NCBI RefSeq assembly: GCF_026914265.1
Contig: NC_069127.1
Location: forward strand, 23,574,637-23,638,636
Reading direction: 5' to 3'
Length of the DNA stretch: 64,000 bases
From: Mya arenaria
Lineage: Eukaryota; Mollusca; Bivalvia; Myida; Myidae
Position numbers and translations under genes: made by a program. Each line of letters starts with the position of its first letter. Positions within the stretch are counted from its first letter, which is position 1. Positions 9,901 to 19,890 of the stretch are shown piece after piece. Below the pieces are notes generated by a model. That model saw only the letters and a list, made by a program, of their open reading frames with translations. It had not been told where the DNA came from and did not search any database.

Positions 9901-11887
9901 GTTTAACAGTACCAGTACTTTCTGATCCCACTTGTTTTGTTTTTTGAAGAGTTTCAGTGTTATCATTGTTGCTGTAAGGTGATGACACTATAGCATGTGT
10001 TCTATGGAAAAACTTCATCGGATTTCTAAAAGAAACATCTTTTTCTACCAACATTGAACTTGTGTCCTGAATACTGTTAGCACAAGAGGTTTGCGAGTTT
10101 GCATAACTGTGACTGACAGCAGAAGTAGGCTGGGAAATTGCTACATTACATGGAGCAGATCTTGCCAACTTAATACAAGGTTTGTGAGTATAAACTTGAT
10201 TTGATTGGACTGTACAATTTCCACCAAGTGAAACAAGTTGTGAGGTAATGCTTTTGGTAGGTAAAGTCGAAACTGGGTTGACCCATCGCAAATCAGATTT
10301 TGGTGAACGCGTAACTTCAATAACTGCTTTTGGTGGATCTCTTGCTGAATGGACTGTTGAAGTACTGCGCGGACTGGTAAGTAAGTATCCTAACAACTTT
10401 GGTCTCTGAAGGTTTTGTTGTGACGCATTACCCTTTGTAAATATATCATCAATGCGTGTAATGCGTGCACTATTGATATTTCTAGATGCAATTCTACTAG
10501 TACCAGGTATTTGGCTGTCTCCTGATGATGCTGATGACACATCTTCAACATTTGAGGCTTCTGTTTCAGGAAAACTGGCTACACAACCTACATGTGACAT
10601 CATTGCACCTTGACAGGAGACTGGCAATGCTTTTTTGGGTAGACGGTCAGCGTTAGATTCAGGGCATTGTTTTGTAAAACGTGTGGAAACTATTGCGTGT
10701 GGTGAATGTAAATAAATCGACGGTCCTGGCATTCTTGTGGGTTCATGTTGTTCTTGGAGCAGATCATTTGATACAAGAGGTGATTGTTCTTTTTTTACAG
10801 TTTCTTCACATGAAACCGATGGACTGACAGTGCCGTCAAGAGATGCGCATGTTTGGAAAGACCATGCTGTTTGTTGTAAAGCTGTGGACGTCTGGTTGGT
10901 TGGCACTAAAACGTTTCTATTACCAGTGTGTCCAGCCGTTGAATGTAGATTTCTCTGCTCTGAAAAAGGAATTGATGTTGGTTGATTTTTAAATGTAGAG
11001 TTTCCTTTCGTAGCCGAAGGAATGCCTTGCTCCAACAAGTATCTGATATTCGGGGTACCTGAACACCCTGTTAGTACTTTTGAAGTTTGTGTTCTAGGCT
11101 CTGATTCAATATCTGGTTTAACATCTTGTAATTCCTCACTAAGAGTTCTTACCATTCCAATTGAAAATATGGCCTTTGAATTGGTACTTTCTGGCTTAGG
11201 ATCAGATTTCAAATATTGAATAGCTCTGTTTGCACTGCAGCCTTCTTGATGAATGTCATTCAAGTCTTGTAGGTTCGGTTTAATATCAATAGCTGGTCCC
11301 TGATTAATTCCAAGGAAGTTATCCAATTCAGGTTTGATTTCAATATCTGATTCTTCATTGGTTCCATCAGTAAACCCATGAATGGTAACACTAGGGGAGT
11401 TTGGTCTGATATCCAGGTCAGAAAAAATAGAACTACTTTCTTGAGCAGTGTCACTATGATCATCACTTATATCTCTTCTTTCTTCTTTCATTACATCAAC
11501 ACTGCCAAACACCTCTGATTGTATAGCTCCAAGTGCATTTACATAGCCATTTGTCACACCTGGCATTTTGTCAAGCAGTTCAATGTTAGCATTGTCTTCT
11601 TTGGTCACTGTTAAACAATGATTATAAAAATTTGATGTAAAAAGATTTACACTTGCACCTGACAAAGTTCCAGGCTGATCAACGTTAACTAATCGCTCTG
11701 AATCAGTAACGGTTGTCTCTAATGGTTCAACTTTAAGCAAATTCAATCTCTGTCCATTTTCTGTGTTCTTAAATTGCTGGGAAATATTTGCGTAAAGATG
11801 AACAGGCCTGACATCGTCACACGCCGCCTGATGGGTTTCATTGTGTACGGTCTCACCAATGCGGAACAAATTCTTCTCCGACATCAT
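6959..11887 (-). CDS. Large probable nuclear protein with two copies of an unrecognised ~300-residue domain
   Basis: This is an uninterrupted 1,642-residue open frame; I do not recognise the family. Residues 1-740 are Ser/Thr/Gln-rich, low in hydrophobic order, and contain sumoylation-type motifs (LKVE 51, MKEE 133, IKPE 184, VKPD 256, VKKE 364). Residues about 738-1033 and 1201-1504 are diverged copies of one domain. Shared blocks are SEFQY.FS....YP, EPLLI.ERR, GG.RY.LH.ASVK.SD, CPQVVSA.D, FLPVDK.HRPLV, C.FMQ.GC.KV and FSVF.C.S. An acidic Ser-rich linker separates them. The C-terminus has a bipartite basic signal (KKRR 1618-1621, RKKAR 1632-1636), which suggests the nucleus. The first ATG (11887) lacks a purine at -3; the second (11884) has A there and may be the one used. 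An in-frame TGA precedes both. The length and internal domain duplication argue strongly for a real gene. The function is unknown. Confidence 0.85.
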   Translation of the reverse strand: MMSEKNLFRIGETVHNETHQAACDDVRPVHLYANISQQFKNTENGQRLNLLKVEPLETTVTDSERLVNVDQPGTLSGASVNLFTSNFYNHCLTVTKEDNANIELLDKMPGVTNGYVNALGAIQSEVFGSVDVMKEERRDISDDHSDTAQESSSIFSDLDIRPNSPSVTIHGFTDGTNEESDIEIKPELDNFLGINQGPAIDIKPNLQDLNDIHQEGCSANRAIQYLKSDPKPESTNSKAIFSIGMVRTLSEELQDVKPDIESEPRTQTSKVLTGCSGTPNIRYLLEQGIPSATKGNSTFKNQPTSIPFSEQRNLHSTAGHTGNRNVLVPTNQTSTALQQTAWSFQTCASLDGTVSPSVSCEETVKKEQSPLVSNDLLQEQHEPTRMPGPSIYLHSPHAIVSTRFTKQCPESNADRLPKKALPVSCQGAMMSHVGCVASFPETEASNVEDVSSASSGDSQIPGTSRIASRNINSARITRIDDIFTKGNASQQNLQRPKLLGYLLTSPRSTSTVHSARDPPKAVIEVTRSPKSDLRWVNPVSTLPTKSITSQLVSLGGNCTVQSNQVYTHKPCIKLARSAPCNVAISQPTSAVSHSYANSQTSCANSIQDTSSMLVEKDVSFRNPMKFFHRTHAIVSSPYSNNDNTETLQKTKQVGSESTGTVKQQQVTETNDKKQIPNATRKVAKSVEGIAKPSQLDKSKDICSSKVSLDQKKKTMGTNFASRLIKANAKETSTSIDFSIFRSPKIWKRGKLQMLNELNTSQVFFEDEVLFNVCIDYGHELALDWWFEESGEKHQSQVLKVDKFDKPDVLALLKNKVSSSEFQYVFSEVVYPGLFSSSSLISLFRMFHRKWFLVTENKHAVLLRKYITSRSWHVSKVFSYIKLSEDKVMVDCPGTIMQFPERGDLLEPLLIVERRAENNIQGGWRYNLHFASVKNSDFLQENWKRLSKLGLKKTMCPQVVSARDKGDSIRLIFLPVDKFHRPLVKGCCFMQNGCTKVYIVFVPVFSVFNCYSIVEKTYTVLSLIEDTGAVSRAIDGKTEDTSLEGVEVAFENSNENQVDLASAVHETLISSSDSCSDRETLQLLRKTLKTGPDIETSGLKVHQPVGRYFLSESKIDSTVTEGKSPKEFSSDNITDDVKCTPSRESTHEPNLYGFESHSEAERVKHTDNLLRRSSQNNASKGKNMSLKLTSQDALKENCHGFDIFRPHDISPWWLKPLDNYSTTSQVLEEADLLLSACVSGENDFALDWYYEVSNEKYRSHFLIVGAFFKPDVMAELMDKVPISEFQYAFSDILYPVTLDSFTSLHRLHERSWSLMTMNKSEMLLRQMMKLIKCRCRQVINCIKFDDNKIMVKAFKSCTKTVQRAKTVQLPSETQLTEPLLIIERRQDQEIKGGFRYDLHAASVKMSDCAREQWKQLQVPSCIKGKFCPQVVSAQDRDGNILLVFLPVDKYHRPLVEDCSFMQKGCFKVFVVLVPAFSVFSCHSVVVKTYVILNMIGSISQVTRAMNRDFNPTADKRMVEGVECILSDPKDSSTCESVFSRSNVCVNKKCSKETPNDTNNGASDGTVNTATISTFASDATDASNIDCDKKRFQMKCVVSLENIDSTIDTQRTKYDSNCGKKRRCTQGISNLASRKKARTGSDSD

Positions 11888-11892
11888 GTAAA

Positions 11893-11910
11893 TTAATCAG
11901 ATGACATCAT
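11893..11910 (-). promoter_or_regulatory. Five-codon uORF (MMSSD) ahead of the large gene
   Basis: An ATG-ATG pair opens a five-codon frame that ends in TAA five bases before the main ATG. It starts like the main protein (MMS), so the leader looks like a small local echo of the start region. Such a short uORF this close to the main start could lower or condition translation; that is inference from position only. Confidence 0.4.
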
Positions 11911-11925
11911 GGATGTTCAACGCCA

Positions 11926-11927
11926 CT
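11926..11927 (-). other. Likely 3' splice site of a 5'-UTR intron
   Basis: On the minus strand, ACATTTTTCAG lies 38 bases before the first ATG and has the form of a polypyrimidine tract plus acceptor. If used, the gene has an untranslated first exon further upstream (above 11.93 kb) and a single large coding exon. The upstream exon and promoter were not identified. Confidence 0.45.
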
Positions 11928-12141
11928 GAAAAATGTAATTTATAATATGTATGTACTAAACATTTAAATCCACACCTTTAACAAAATGAATGAGTTTTTT
12001 GTGTATGATAATGCAACAAGAGAATAAACTACATGTAACTCGACTATTGTCAAATACTGAAGTGTTTTAGAAATCAAATCACAACATTTTGTGTTTTTTC
12101 CCATATTTGTATACAAGGTCCAAATGTCATTGCTGTAGATT

Positions 12142-13051
12142 AAACAAGAGCTGTCACAGAGACAACGTGCTCGACTATTCCGCTGCTTTTCAGTGTAAGG
12201 ATTGAAACGTTTTGGCGTAACATGCATGGATCACTGTTAGATTAGATTACAATGCAATACATGATGTGCCGAGATAGTAACATAAATGTGGTGAAATACA
12301 AAATTTTAACCACAATTTCTAAGTCTAATAATAAAGAGCCAAAATTTGCAAAATACAGTTATCTGACTTGGTTATTCAATAAGGTTGGGTGGCTGAATAC
12401 CATTGAATAAAGACTCAAGTAGTTGCTGAGATTATTATTATATGTGTGCTAACATGCAAGACCTTAACCAGAATTTCTAAGTCCCATAATAAAGTGGCAA
12501 AAATTATATCATAAAGATAGAGTAATCTTACTTGATGAAATAAGAAGGTTAAATGGTTGGGAGCCTGTGTGAGGTATTGACTCAAAAGTGGTTAGTATAG
12601 TATAGATGCAAAACCTTTACCAGAATTTCTATGTCGAATTATAAAAAGGAGCCATAATTTGAATTTAGTGCAAACTAGAGTTATCTTACTAGATGATTTA
12701 AGTAGATTGGATGGTTGAGTACCACTGTTTAAAGTCTCAATGCAATACATCAAGAAGTTGCTGAGATATTAGTTGCTGAGATATTAACCTATGTGTGCTT
12801 ACATGCAAAATCTTAACCAGAATTTCAAAGTCAAGTAATAAATAATAAAGGCCCATAATTTGCATAATATTCAAAAAAGTGTTCCTTAATTTATTTAGTA
12901 GGTTAGATAGTTGGGAATACATATCTAAAGTTCCAATGCAATACCTTATATATTGCTGAGATATTGTCTTAAATATGGTTACATGCAAAATGTGACAACG
13001 ATGCTTGGGTGAGTAGTAAAGCTCTCCTTATTCTTCGAAAGTCAAGCTTAA
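12142..13051. mobile_element. Helitron-like (HINE-type) non-autonomous element with tandem core
   Basis: The element opens with AACAAGAGCTGTCACAGAG and a GCTCGACTATTC block. It closes with TTCTTCGAAAGTCAAGCTTAA, whose complement echoes that opening block (subterminal inverted repeat). The core is a series of diverged repeats with TGCAATACATCAAG, GTTGCTGAGATATTAA and TTAACCAGAATTTC. A fuller copy is at 16847-17946. The class is inferred from the subterminal repeats, tandem core and lack of coding; no Rep/helicase is present. Confidence 0.5.
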
Positions 13052-13148
13052 GAAGGTCAAGATCACAGCCAAGGCCATCCAATGACAATGTAAATGTTTG
13101 TTTGAAAAAATGTACACATATTCCTAATGGCATTGCTGTAGGTTAACA

Positions 13149-13555
13149 AGAGGCCCAAAAGGGCCTATGCTCTACTGGCTGGGTTCATGTGGTCAACATC
13201 ACTGTTTACGAAAAGAATCAACCCCTTATGGGTATCTGAATACTCGAAACTGAAGACTGTATCATGTTCGCAAGCATTTATTACACAATAGTATTTTTTT
13301 ATACTATCAAGGCCCATAATCTAATCATTTTTAAGCCCATTATCTTGGCATGCATAGGCATATCTTGCTGGTTTTCGAAAGGAACCAAGTTGTAATGGAT
13401 ATGTAGATACTGTATAGGTTTCATCAATATACAATAAAAACTGAAGGCTGTATCGTGTTAATGAGAAATTGTTTACAGACGCACGGACGCACATACTACG
13501 TACACATTACCATCGCATAAGCTCTTCTGGCTATCATATGAGGCTACATACAAAC
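13149..13555. mobile_element. Non-autonomous element starting AACAAGAGGCCCAAAAGGG
   Basis: The 5' end matches 15796 (AACAAGAGGCCCAA). The 3' part (GACGCACGGACGCACATAC, then ACCATCGCATAAGCTCTTCT) matches 18210-18270. It thus looks like an uninterrupted short relative of the composite at 15796-18287. Confidence 0.45.
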
Positions 13556-14290
13556 AAGAGATGTTTGTCAAGGATTATTTGGACAATTGAATGAAATATG
13601 CATGGACCAAAACGACAGCTAATTTGTCAATGACATTTGATGCCTTTGAGGCAGTTTTAAGATTACATTAGATTGTATGACCATTCAAAGTGTGAGGATA
13701 GTAGGTACAGTTTTTAATCATGTTCAGATGATGACTGATATTTGCAGATAAAATGTATCCTCTTAGGTGCAAGGAATAAGTAAATATGACAAAATGTTAA
13801 TGATAAATATTGAGTTATGACCATTACCTTTAACTCTATGACCTCAAAATCCATAGGAGTCACAAACTGGTCACCCGAAACTTAAATGTCAAGTTTGAGG
13901 GTCATAGGTACAGGCATTGTCAAGTTTTACACAGACAAGCCTTTGAGTTCAAGGTCACTGTGACCTTGACCTTTGATCCAGTGACCCCTTAAATCTAAAG
14001 GATCATCTACAGGTCAGGCCCGCCCCCAGAGTCAAGTTTGATGGCCATGGGCGCAGGCATTGTCGAGTTATCATTTGAAGAACATTTCCACATTCAAGGT
14101 CACTGTGACCTTGACCTTTGACACAATGACTCCTAATACCCATTGGGGTCATCTACTAGTCAGGCCCAGCCTCTATGTCAAGCTTTGGCCTACTGCCCGA
14201 CCAACCTACGGACTGACCGACAGACCGACCGACATGTGCAAAGCAATAATATATAAGGGGGGGGGGGGCTTTTTTGCTAAGGCAGACTGT
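13556..14290. repeat. GACCTTTGAC-rich repeat element ending in poly-G
   Basis: The element begins ACAAGAGATGTTTGTCAAGG, contains two units with AAGGTCACTGTGACCTTGAC (13950 and 14096), then a (CCGA)-type run, ACATGTGCAAAGCAATA and a G-tract at 14259-14268. The same order occurs at 18510-19890. Confidence 0.55.
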
Positions 14291-15491
14291 ATGTGTCGCT
14301 AATAGTTCAAAACAATAACTGTATTGTATCTTTAAAATGTTTTGCACTTGGTACTCTGAATTGTATTCACTCATCTGCAGATAGAGTTAGGATTCCTTAT
14401 CATTGAAGTACTGTTTTGTACTTGGGGTTTAACTAATAGCTTAATTATGATCATTTGTTTCATTATTTTGTTTCATTATTAAGTTCCATAAGTAAATGTA
14501 TAATTTGATAAGATCCACGTTTTACTTTATTCAGCATTGTTGGCATGACAGAGAGGCTGTGCATGCAAACTGGTTTAAACCACCAGACTGAGTAAATTTA
14601 CATTTTACTGACCATTCCAAAGCGGGACCTAACAATCCTTGATAATCTCACCTAGCAGTATATTTGCACTGTGTTGTTTGTGAAGTCTTCTGCTTTTGTT
14701 CAATGTTTCTTGTTTGAGATATTTTTGTTTTTGTGTTGTATGCCTTTGGCATTTTCCCTGTGCCATTAAATGGGGTCAATGTTTTAACTTTAGGCTACTG
14801 AGCTTGTTTCTGTAGTTTCCATATAAATGTGTGTAAGAAGCTTGTGAACCTAAAGGCCTTGGCCAGTATTGACCCATGTATGATGCTTCATTGAGCATAT
14901 CCGTTTAGGCCTAGTGATTCGTTGGGACAAGATTTTTTTTATGTTTTTTACATAAGTCCATGGGGAACATGGGATCCCTGAGGCTTGGCCTGTTTTGACC
15001 CCATGGGGGTAAATGGGTAAAGGGCCATAATATGATTCTATGTACAAACTTAATAGGGTCTGCAGGGCCTTTTCTGCCATTTTGGGAAAAAGAATGATTT
15101 AATAGCATGTCGAATGAACCTGAGTACAGGAAGAAAGACTTCCATAAAAAATAATTTAAAAAATCTTTTCACTGATTTTTTCTAATGATTTGGGAAAATA
15201 TCAACTACATTTTGCTTTGGGAATGGGTCCGGCTATGGGTCCGATTTGGTATCATAGAAAAAGGCCTGGTGTGGGCCTCGTGGATTTCAAATATTTCCCT
15301 ATTTATAAGTATGTAAGAAACTTTTGGTGGGGCCAATTTTGATCCAGGGGTAGAAATGGAAATGGTTATCTACGAGATTTTGAATGTGACCTTTGACCTA
15401 ATGACCACAAAAACAATATGGCTTTTCTTATTGGTCAAGGCAACCTATTGCTATTAAATATTAAATAGTCATTGGTAAAACCTTTATAACC
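14291..15491. other. Intergenic, repeat-like, no gene
   Basis: Nothing coding is supported. 14850-15110 has the style of a dispersed mollusc repeat (GTCCATGGGGAACATGGG, TTTTGACCCCATGGGGG) and recurs weakly at 16500-16720. A perfect DR1-type site, TGACCTTTGACCT, lies at 15387-15399. Confidence 0.35.
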
Positions 15492-15795
15492 GTGCTTCCA
15501 TTAAAGGAAGTTTGGAAGTATGTTACCCCCTAGAAATGGGTTAAAACTCCAAAATTGATTCTTTTGAAGTACAAAATTCTATAATATTGAAGAAAACTTA
15601 AAAGCTTGGTAGTTCAAAATATCAACACCATTTGACAATATTATTTTTATGTTCACAATTTCAATCAGTTTTAGGGTTGTTGTTTTTTTAAATAAAACCA
15701 ATTATTATAATATAAGTATATGAATTTTGCCAACCAATTATTATAATATAAGTATATGAATTTAGCAAACTATTTGATTTTTAATATACTTGTTA

Positions 15796-18287
15796 AACAA
15801 GAGGCCCAAGACGGGCTAATGATTCACTGGCACAGCTCTTGTGATCATTTTCAATCCAGAGCATGTACAATATGTATGGGTAAAAGGCAACAAACATATA
15901 GTCCATGTTTTGTGTTTGGGTTACCGGAAAATGTGGCATGTTCAACTTTTGAGGACAGAAAGTGTTGTAAGCAGATCATTTGCATGAACTATTTAAATAT
16001 GTGCCAAGTAAAAGTCATCTGACAAAAAATTGCTTTCAAAACTCTCCTCGTGGTCAAATTCCATTTCTATAGCTTTAAAAATAACTAGAGATTGCATTCT
16101 TGAAAAAAGCCCTTGTCTCCCCTATTGTGAGGTTGTAGCTGAGAAAAATTAAATTATGAACATGAAATTTGTAATTTTGGACTGTAAACGAACCAACAGT
16201 GAGGTTTGGTTAATTCACCCATATTAAATAGTGAACATCTACTGTGACTGTGACCTTTGACTTACTGATCTCAAAATCAATAGGGGTCATCTATTAGTCA
16301 TGACCAACTAGCACTCAGAGTATGAAGTTCCTGGGTGCAAGCGTTCTTTATTTATTGAGCGGAAACCATTCATGAGCTTCAGGTCACCGCCAACATATCG
16401 TCTTTTTAACTTAAGGTAACCTTGACCTTTGAACTTTTGATCTCAAAATCAATAGGGGTCATCTACTAGTCATGAACAACTAGCATACCAAGTATGAAGT
16501 TCCTGCGTCTAAGCTAAGCCAGTTTTGACCCCAAAGGCATAATTTGAACAACCATGGTAGCAGACCACTTAATTGTGCCTTATTCAAAATAGCAAGTGTC
16601 TGCATAGCTGGTTCAGACAAAAAGATTTTTAAACATTCTAAATTTAAGTATGGTATACCAAACCTATGAACCGCGGGGGGTGGCCAGTTATGATCCCAGG
16701 GGCATAACTTGAACAAACATTTACAAGCAATTTTGTTTAGATGAATGCACGAACTACAGACAATTTGGCCATTAGAGCTAAAAAATGGCTTTTGGCCTTT
16801 CATCAAGAACAATGCAGAGTAATTCACAAAATCAACTGCAAAACCAACAAGAGCTGTGACAGAGACAGCGCGCTCGATTATTCTGCCGCTTTTCAGTGTA
16901 TGGATTGAAAAGTTTTGGATGCATGGATCACTGTTAGATTAGATTACAATTCAATACATGATGTGCTGAGAAATTAACATAAAGGTGGTTACATGGAAAA
17001 TTTCAACCAGAATTTTTAAGTCTAATAATAAAGGGCCATTATCTGCAAAATACAGTTATCTATCTTGGTTATTCAATTTCGTTGGGTGGTTGAGTACCAT
17101 TGTAACTATAAAGTCTCAATGCAATACATCAAGTAGTTGCTGAGATATTATCCGGACCAGAATGTCTAAGTCGCATAATAAAGGGAAACAAATTATATAT
17201 TTATGAAAGATAGAGTTATCTCACTTGATTAAAGAAGAAAGCTAAATGGTTGGGAGCCCGTGTGTAAAGTTTCAATGCAATACATGATGTATTTGCTGAG
17301 GTATTGACTTAAAGTGGTTACAATTGCAAAACCTTAACCAAAATGTCTATGTCAAGTAAAAAAGGGGCTATTATTTGAATTAAATGAAAAGTAGAGTTAT
17401 TAAACTTGGTTAATTAAGTAGGCTGGATGGATGAGTACCATCGTATAAAGTTTCAGTGTAATACCTCAAGTAGTTGCTTAGATATAAACCTATGTGTGCT
17501 TACACGCAAAACCTTAACCAGAATGTCTAGGTCGAAAAATAAAGGCCTAATATTTGCATTAAATGCAAAGTAGAGTTACCTAATTTAGTTAATTAAGTAG
17601 GTTGGATGGTAGAGTACCATTGTATCAAGTCTCAATGCAATACATCAAGTTGTTGCTGAGATATTAACCTATGTGTGCTTACACTCAAAACCTTAACCAG
17701 AATGTGCTAGTCGAATAATAAAGGCCTATTTTTTGCATTAAATGCAAACTAGAGTTATCTAACTTGGTCAATTAAGTAGGTTGGATGGCTAAGTACAATT
17801 GTATCAAGTCTCAATGCAATACCTCAAGTAGTTGCTGAGATATTAACCTATGTGTGCTTGCACGCAAAACCTTAACCAAGGTGTGACGCCGACGTTTGGG
17901 TGAGTAGTATAGCTCTCAATATTCTTGAATAGTCAAGCTTAAAAGCAAGTTGTCTCCCTTTAATAATAGTCTTGACATTACATGTAAACTTGGCTTAAAA
18001 TAGATTTCGCTCATGTAGATTTGGCTTAAACTAGGTTAACTAAAAATAGCTTTTTTTAGGGCCCATAATCTAGGCATGCATTGGCAGTTCTGGCTGGTTT
18101 TTGAAAGGAACCAAGCTCTGTGTATGGATATCTAGATACTATACAATTTTTATCAAGATACAATCGAAACTGAAGACAGTATCGTGTTTACAATTGTTTA
18201 CAGATGTACTGACACATGCACGGACGCACATACAACATACTAATTACCATCGCATAAGCTCTTCTAGCATTTGGCGAGAAGAGCTAA
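15796..18287. mobile_element. Helitron-like composite inserted into a MITE
   Basis: The boundaries are set by comparison with the uninterrupted MITE at 43.65-44.05 kb. The insert starts AACAAGAGGCCCAAGACGGG and ends with the hairpin AGCTCTTCT...AGAAGAGCT followed by AA, so its last four bases are CTAA. That fits the Helitron rule of a terminal hairpin plus CTRR. No target duplication is evident, which also fits. A second element (16847-17946) is nested inside. Confidence 0.55.
16847..17946. mobile_element. HINE-type element with ~180-bp tandem core, nested
   Basis: It begins AACAAGAGCTGTGACAGAGA and GCTCGATTATTC, and ends TTGAATAGTCAAGCTTAA. Core units start at TCAATGC-type motifs at 17116, 17272, 17453, 17632 and 17811, giving spacings of 156, 181, 179 and 179. 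It is the longer sibling of 12142-13051. No protein is encoded. Confidence 0.55.
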
Positions 18288-18509
18288 CAATAGTTGAAAG
18301 AGTTATTGTATTCAGGAGACTTAAACATCAACATTGAATTGTAAAACTTCCAAAATTGATTAACAGAAATTTCATACTTCCAGTTTCAAATTCTTAATGG
18401 AAGCCCTGCCTTTTATTTAAAGTTTTTAAATTAAACTATAATTGGCAAACAATTTAAACAACTGATCAATTAACACCTTTTTTTCAAATGGGGGCATTTT
18501 AATTCTACA

Positions 18510-19890
18510 ACAAGATATGTTTGTCAAACATTATGCCCCCTGAGCGCCATGTTGTCGTGAATTTTTGGACAATTGAATAAAATATGCATGGACCGAAATT
18601 CCAGCTGAATTGACCTGTTGAGTCATCTACAGGTCACACCCACAACCTTCATGTCAAGCTTGACAGTCATGTGTGCAAGCATTACCCAGTTATCACTCTT
18701 AACCTGATGACTACAAAATCAGGGGTCATCTACTGATCACATCCAACCTTCATGTCAAGTTTGAGGGCCATAGGTGAAGGCATTGTTAAGTTATCACTCG
18801 TTTAAGGTCATTGTGACCTTCACCTTTGACCTGATGACTTCAAAATAACTAGTATGAGGTCCCTGGGTCAAAGCGTTCTCAAGTTATTGATCGGAAACCG
18901 TTTTTCATGTTAAGGTCACACTGACCTTGACCTTTGACCCACTGACCTCAAAATCAATAGGGTTCATCTGCTGGTCATGACCAATACACCTACCAAGTAT
19001 GAGGTTCCTGGGTCAAAGCGTTCTCAAGTTATTGATCGGAAACCGTTTTTCATATAAAGGTCACACTGACCTTGACCTTTGAACCACTGACCTCAAAATC
19101 AATAGGGTTCATCTGCTGGTGATGACCAATACACATACCAAGTATGAGGTCCCTCGGTCAAAGCGTTCTCAAGTTATTGATCGGAAACCATTTGGTATTC
19201 CGACCGACCGACAGACAGACAGACCGACCGACCGACCGACCGACCGACCGACATGTGCAAAACAATATACCCCACTTTTTTCAAAAGGGGGCATAAATAT
19301 CAGACTCTTGTACTTATTAGAAGGAAAAAATAAAATATGGACAATCAGAAAATCTTTTTTCAGCTTACAGTCACACTGACCTTGACCTTTGACCCACTGA
19401 CCTCAAAATCAATAGGGTTCATCTGCTGGTCATGACCAATAAGCCTACCTAGTATGAGGTCCCTGGGTCAAAGCGTTCTCAAGTTATTGATCGGAAACCG
19501 TTTTTCATGTTAAGGTCACACTGACCTTGACCTTTGACCCACTGACCTCAAAATCAATAGGGTTCATCTGCTGGTCATGACCAATAAGCCTACCTAGTAT
19601 GAGGTCCCTGGGTCAAAGCGTTCTCAAGTTATTGATCGGAAACCGTTTTTCATGTTAAGGTCACACTGACCTTGACCTTTGACCCACTGACCTCAAAATC
19701 AATAGGGTTCATCTGCTGGTGATGACCAATACACATACCAAGTATGAGGTCCCTCGGTCAAAGCGTTCTCAAGTTATTGATCGGAAACCATTTGGTATTC
19801 CGACCGACCGACAGACAGACAGACAGACAGACAGACCGACCGACATGTGCAAAACAATATACCCCACTTTTTTCAAAAGGGGGCATAATA
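18510..19890. repeat. Element with 145-bp tandem units and a recent 600-bp internal duplication
   Basis: Units carrying AAGGTCACACTGACCTTGAC start at 18912, 19057, 19512 and 19657 (145-bp period). The block from about 18901 to 19290 recurs at 19501-19890 almost base for base, an offset of exactly 600, so it is a recent duplication. Each end has a (CCGA/CAGA)n run (19201-19250, 19801-19843), then ACATGTGCAAAACAATATAC and CTTTTTTCAAAAGGGGGCAT. The open frames 19119-19379 and 19719-19973 are products of this repeat. Confidence 0.75.

Larger units (their letters stand above)
15492..18408. mobile_element. MITE of the CTTCCATTAA family, split by a nested insertion
   Basis: The left part (15492-15795) and right part (18288-18408) are colinear with the intact copy at 43651-44054. 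They share TTCCATTAAAGGAAG, GAAATGGGTTAAAACT, CACAATTTCAATCAG, then CTTCCAAAATTGAT and TTCTTAATGGAAGC. Everything between is a later insertion. Confidence 0.75.

Noticed and set aside
7173-11466. Several 60-100-aa frames on both strands within the large gene
   Set aside because: Shadows of the 1,642-residue frame, which shows protein-level internal duplication.
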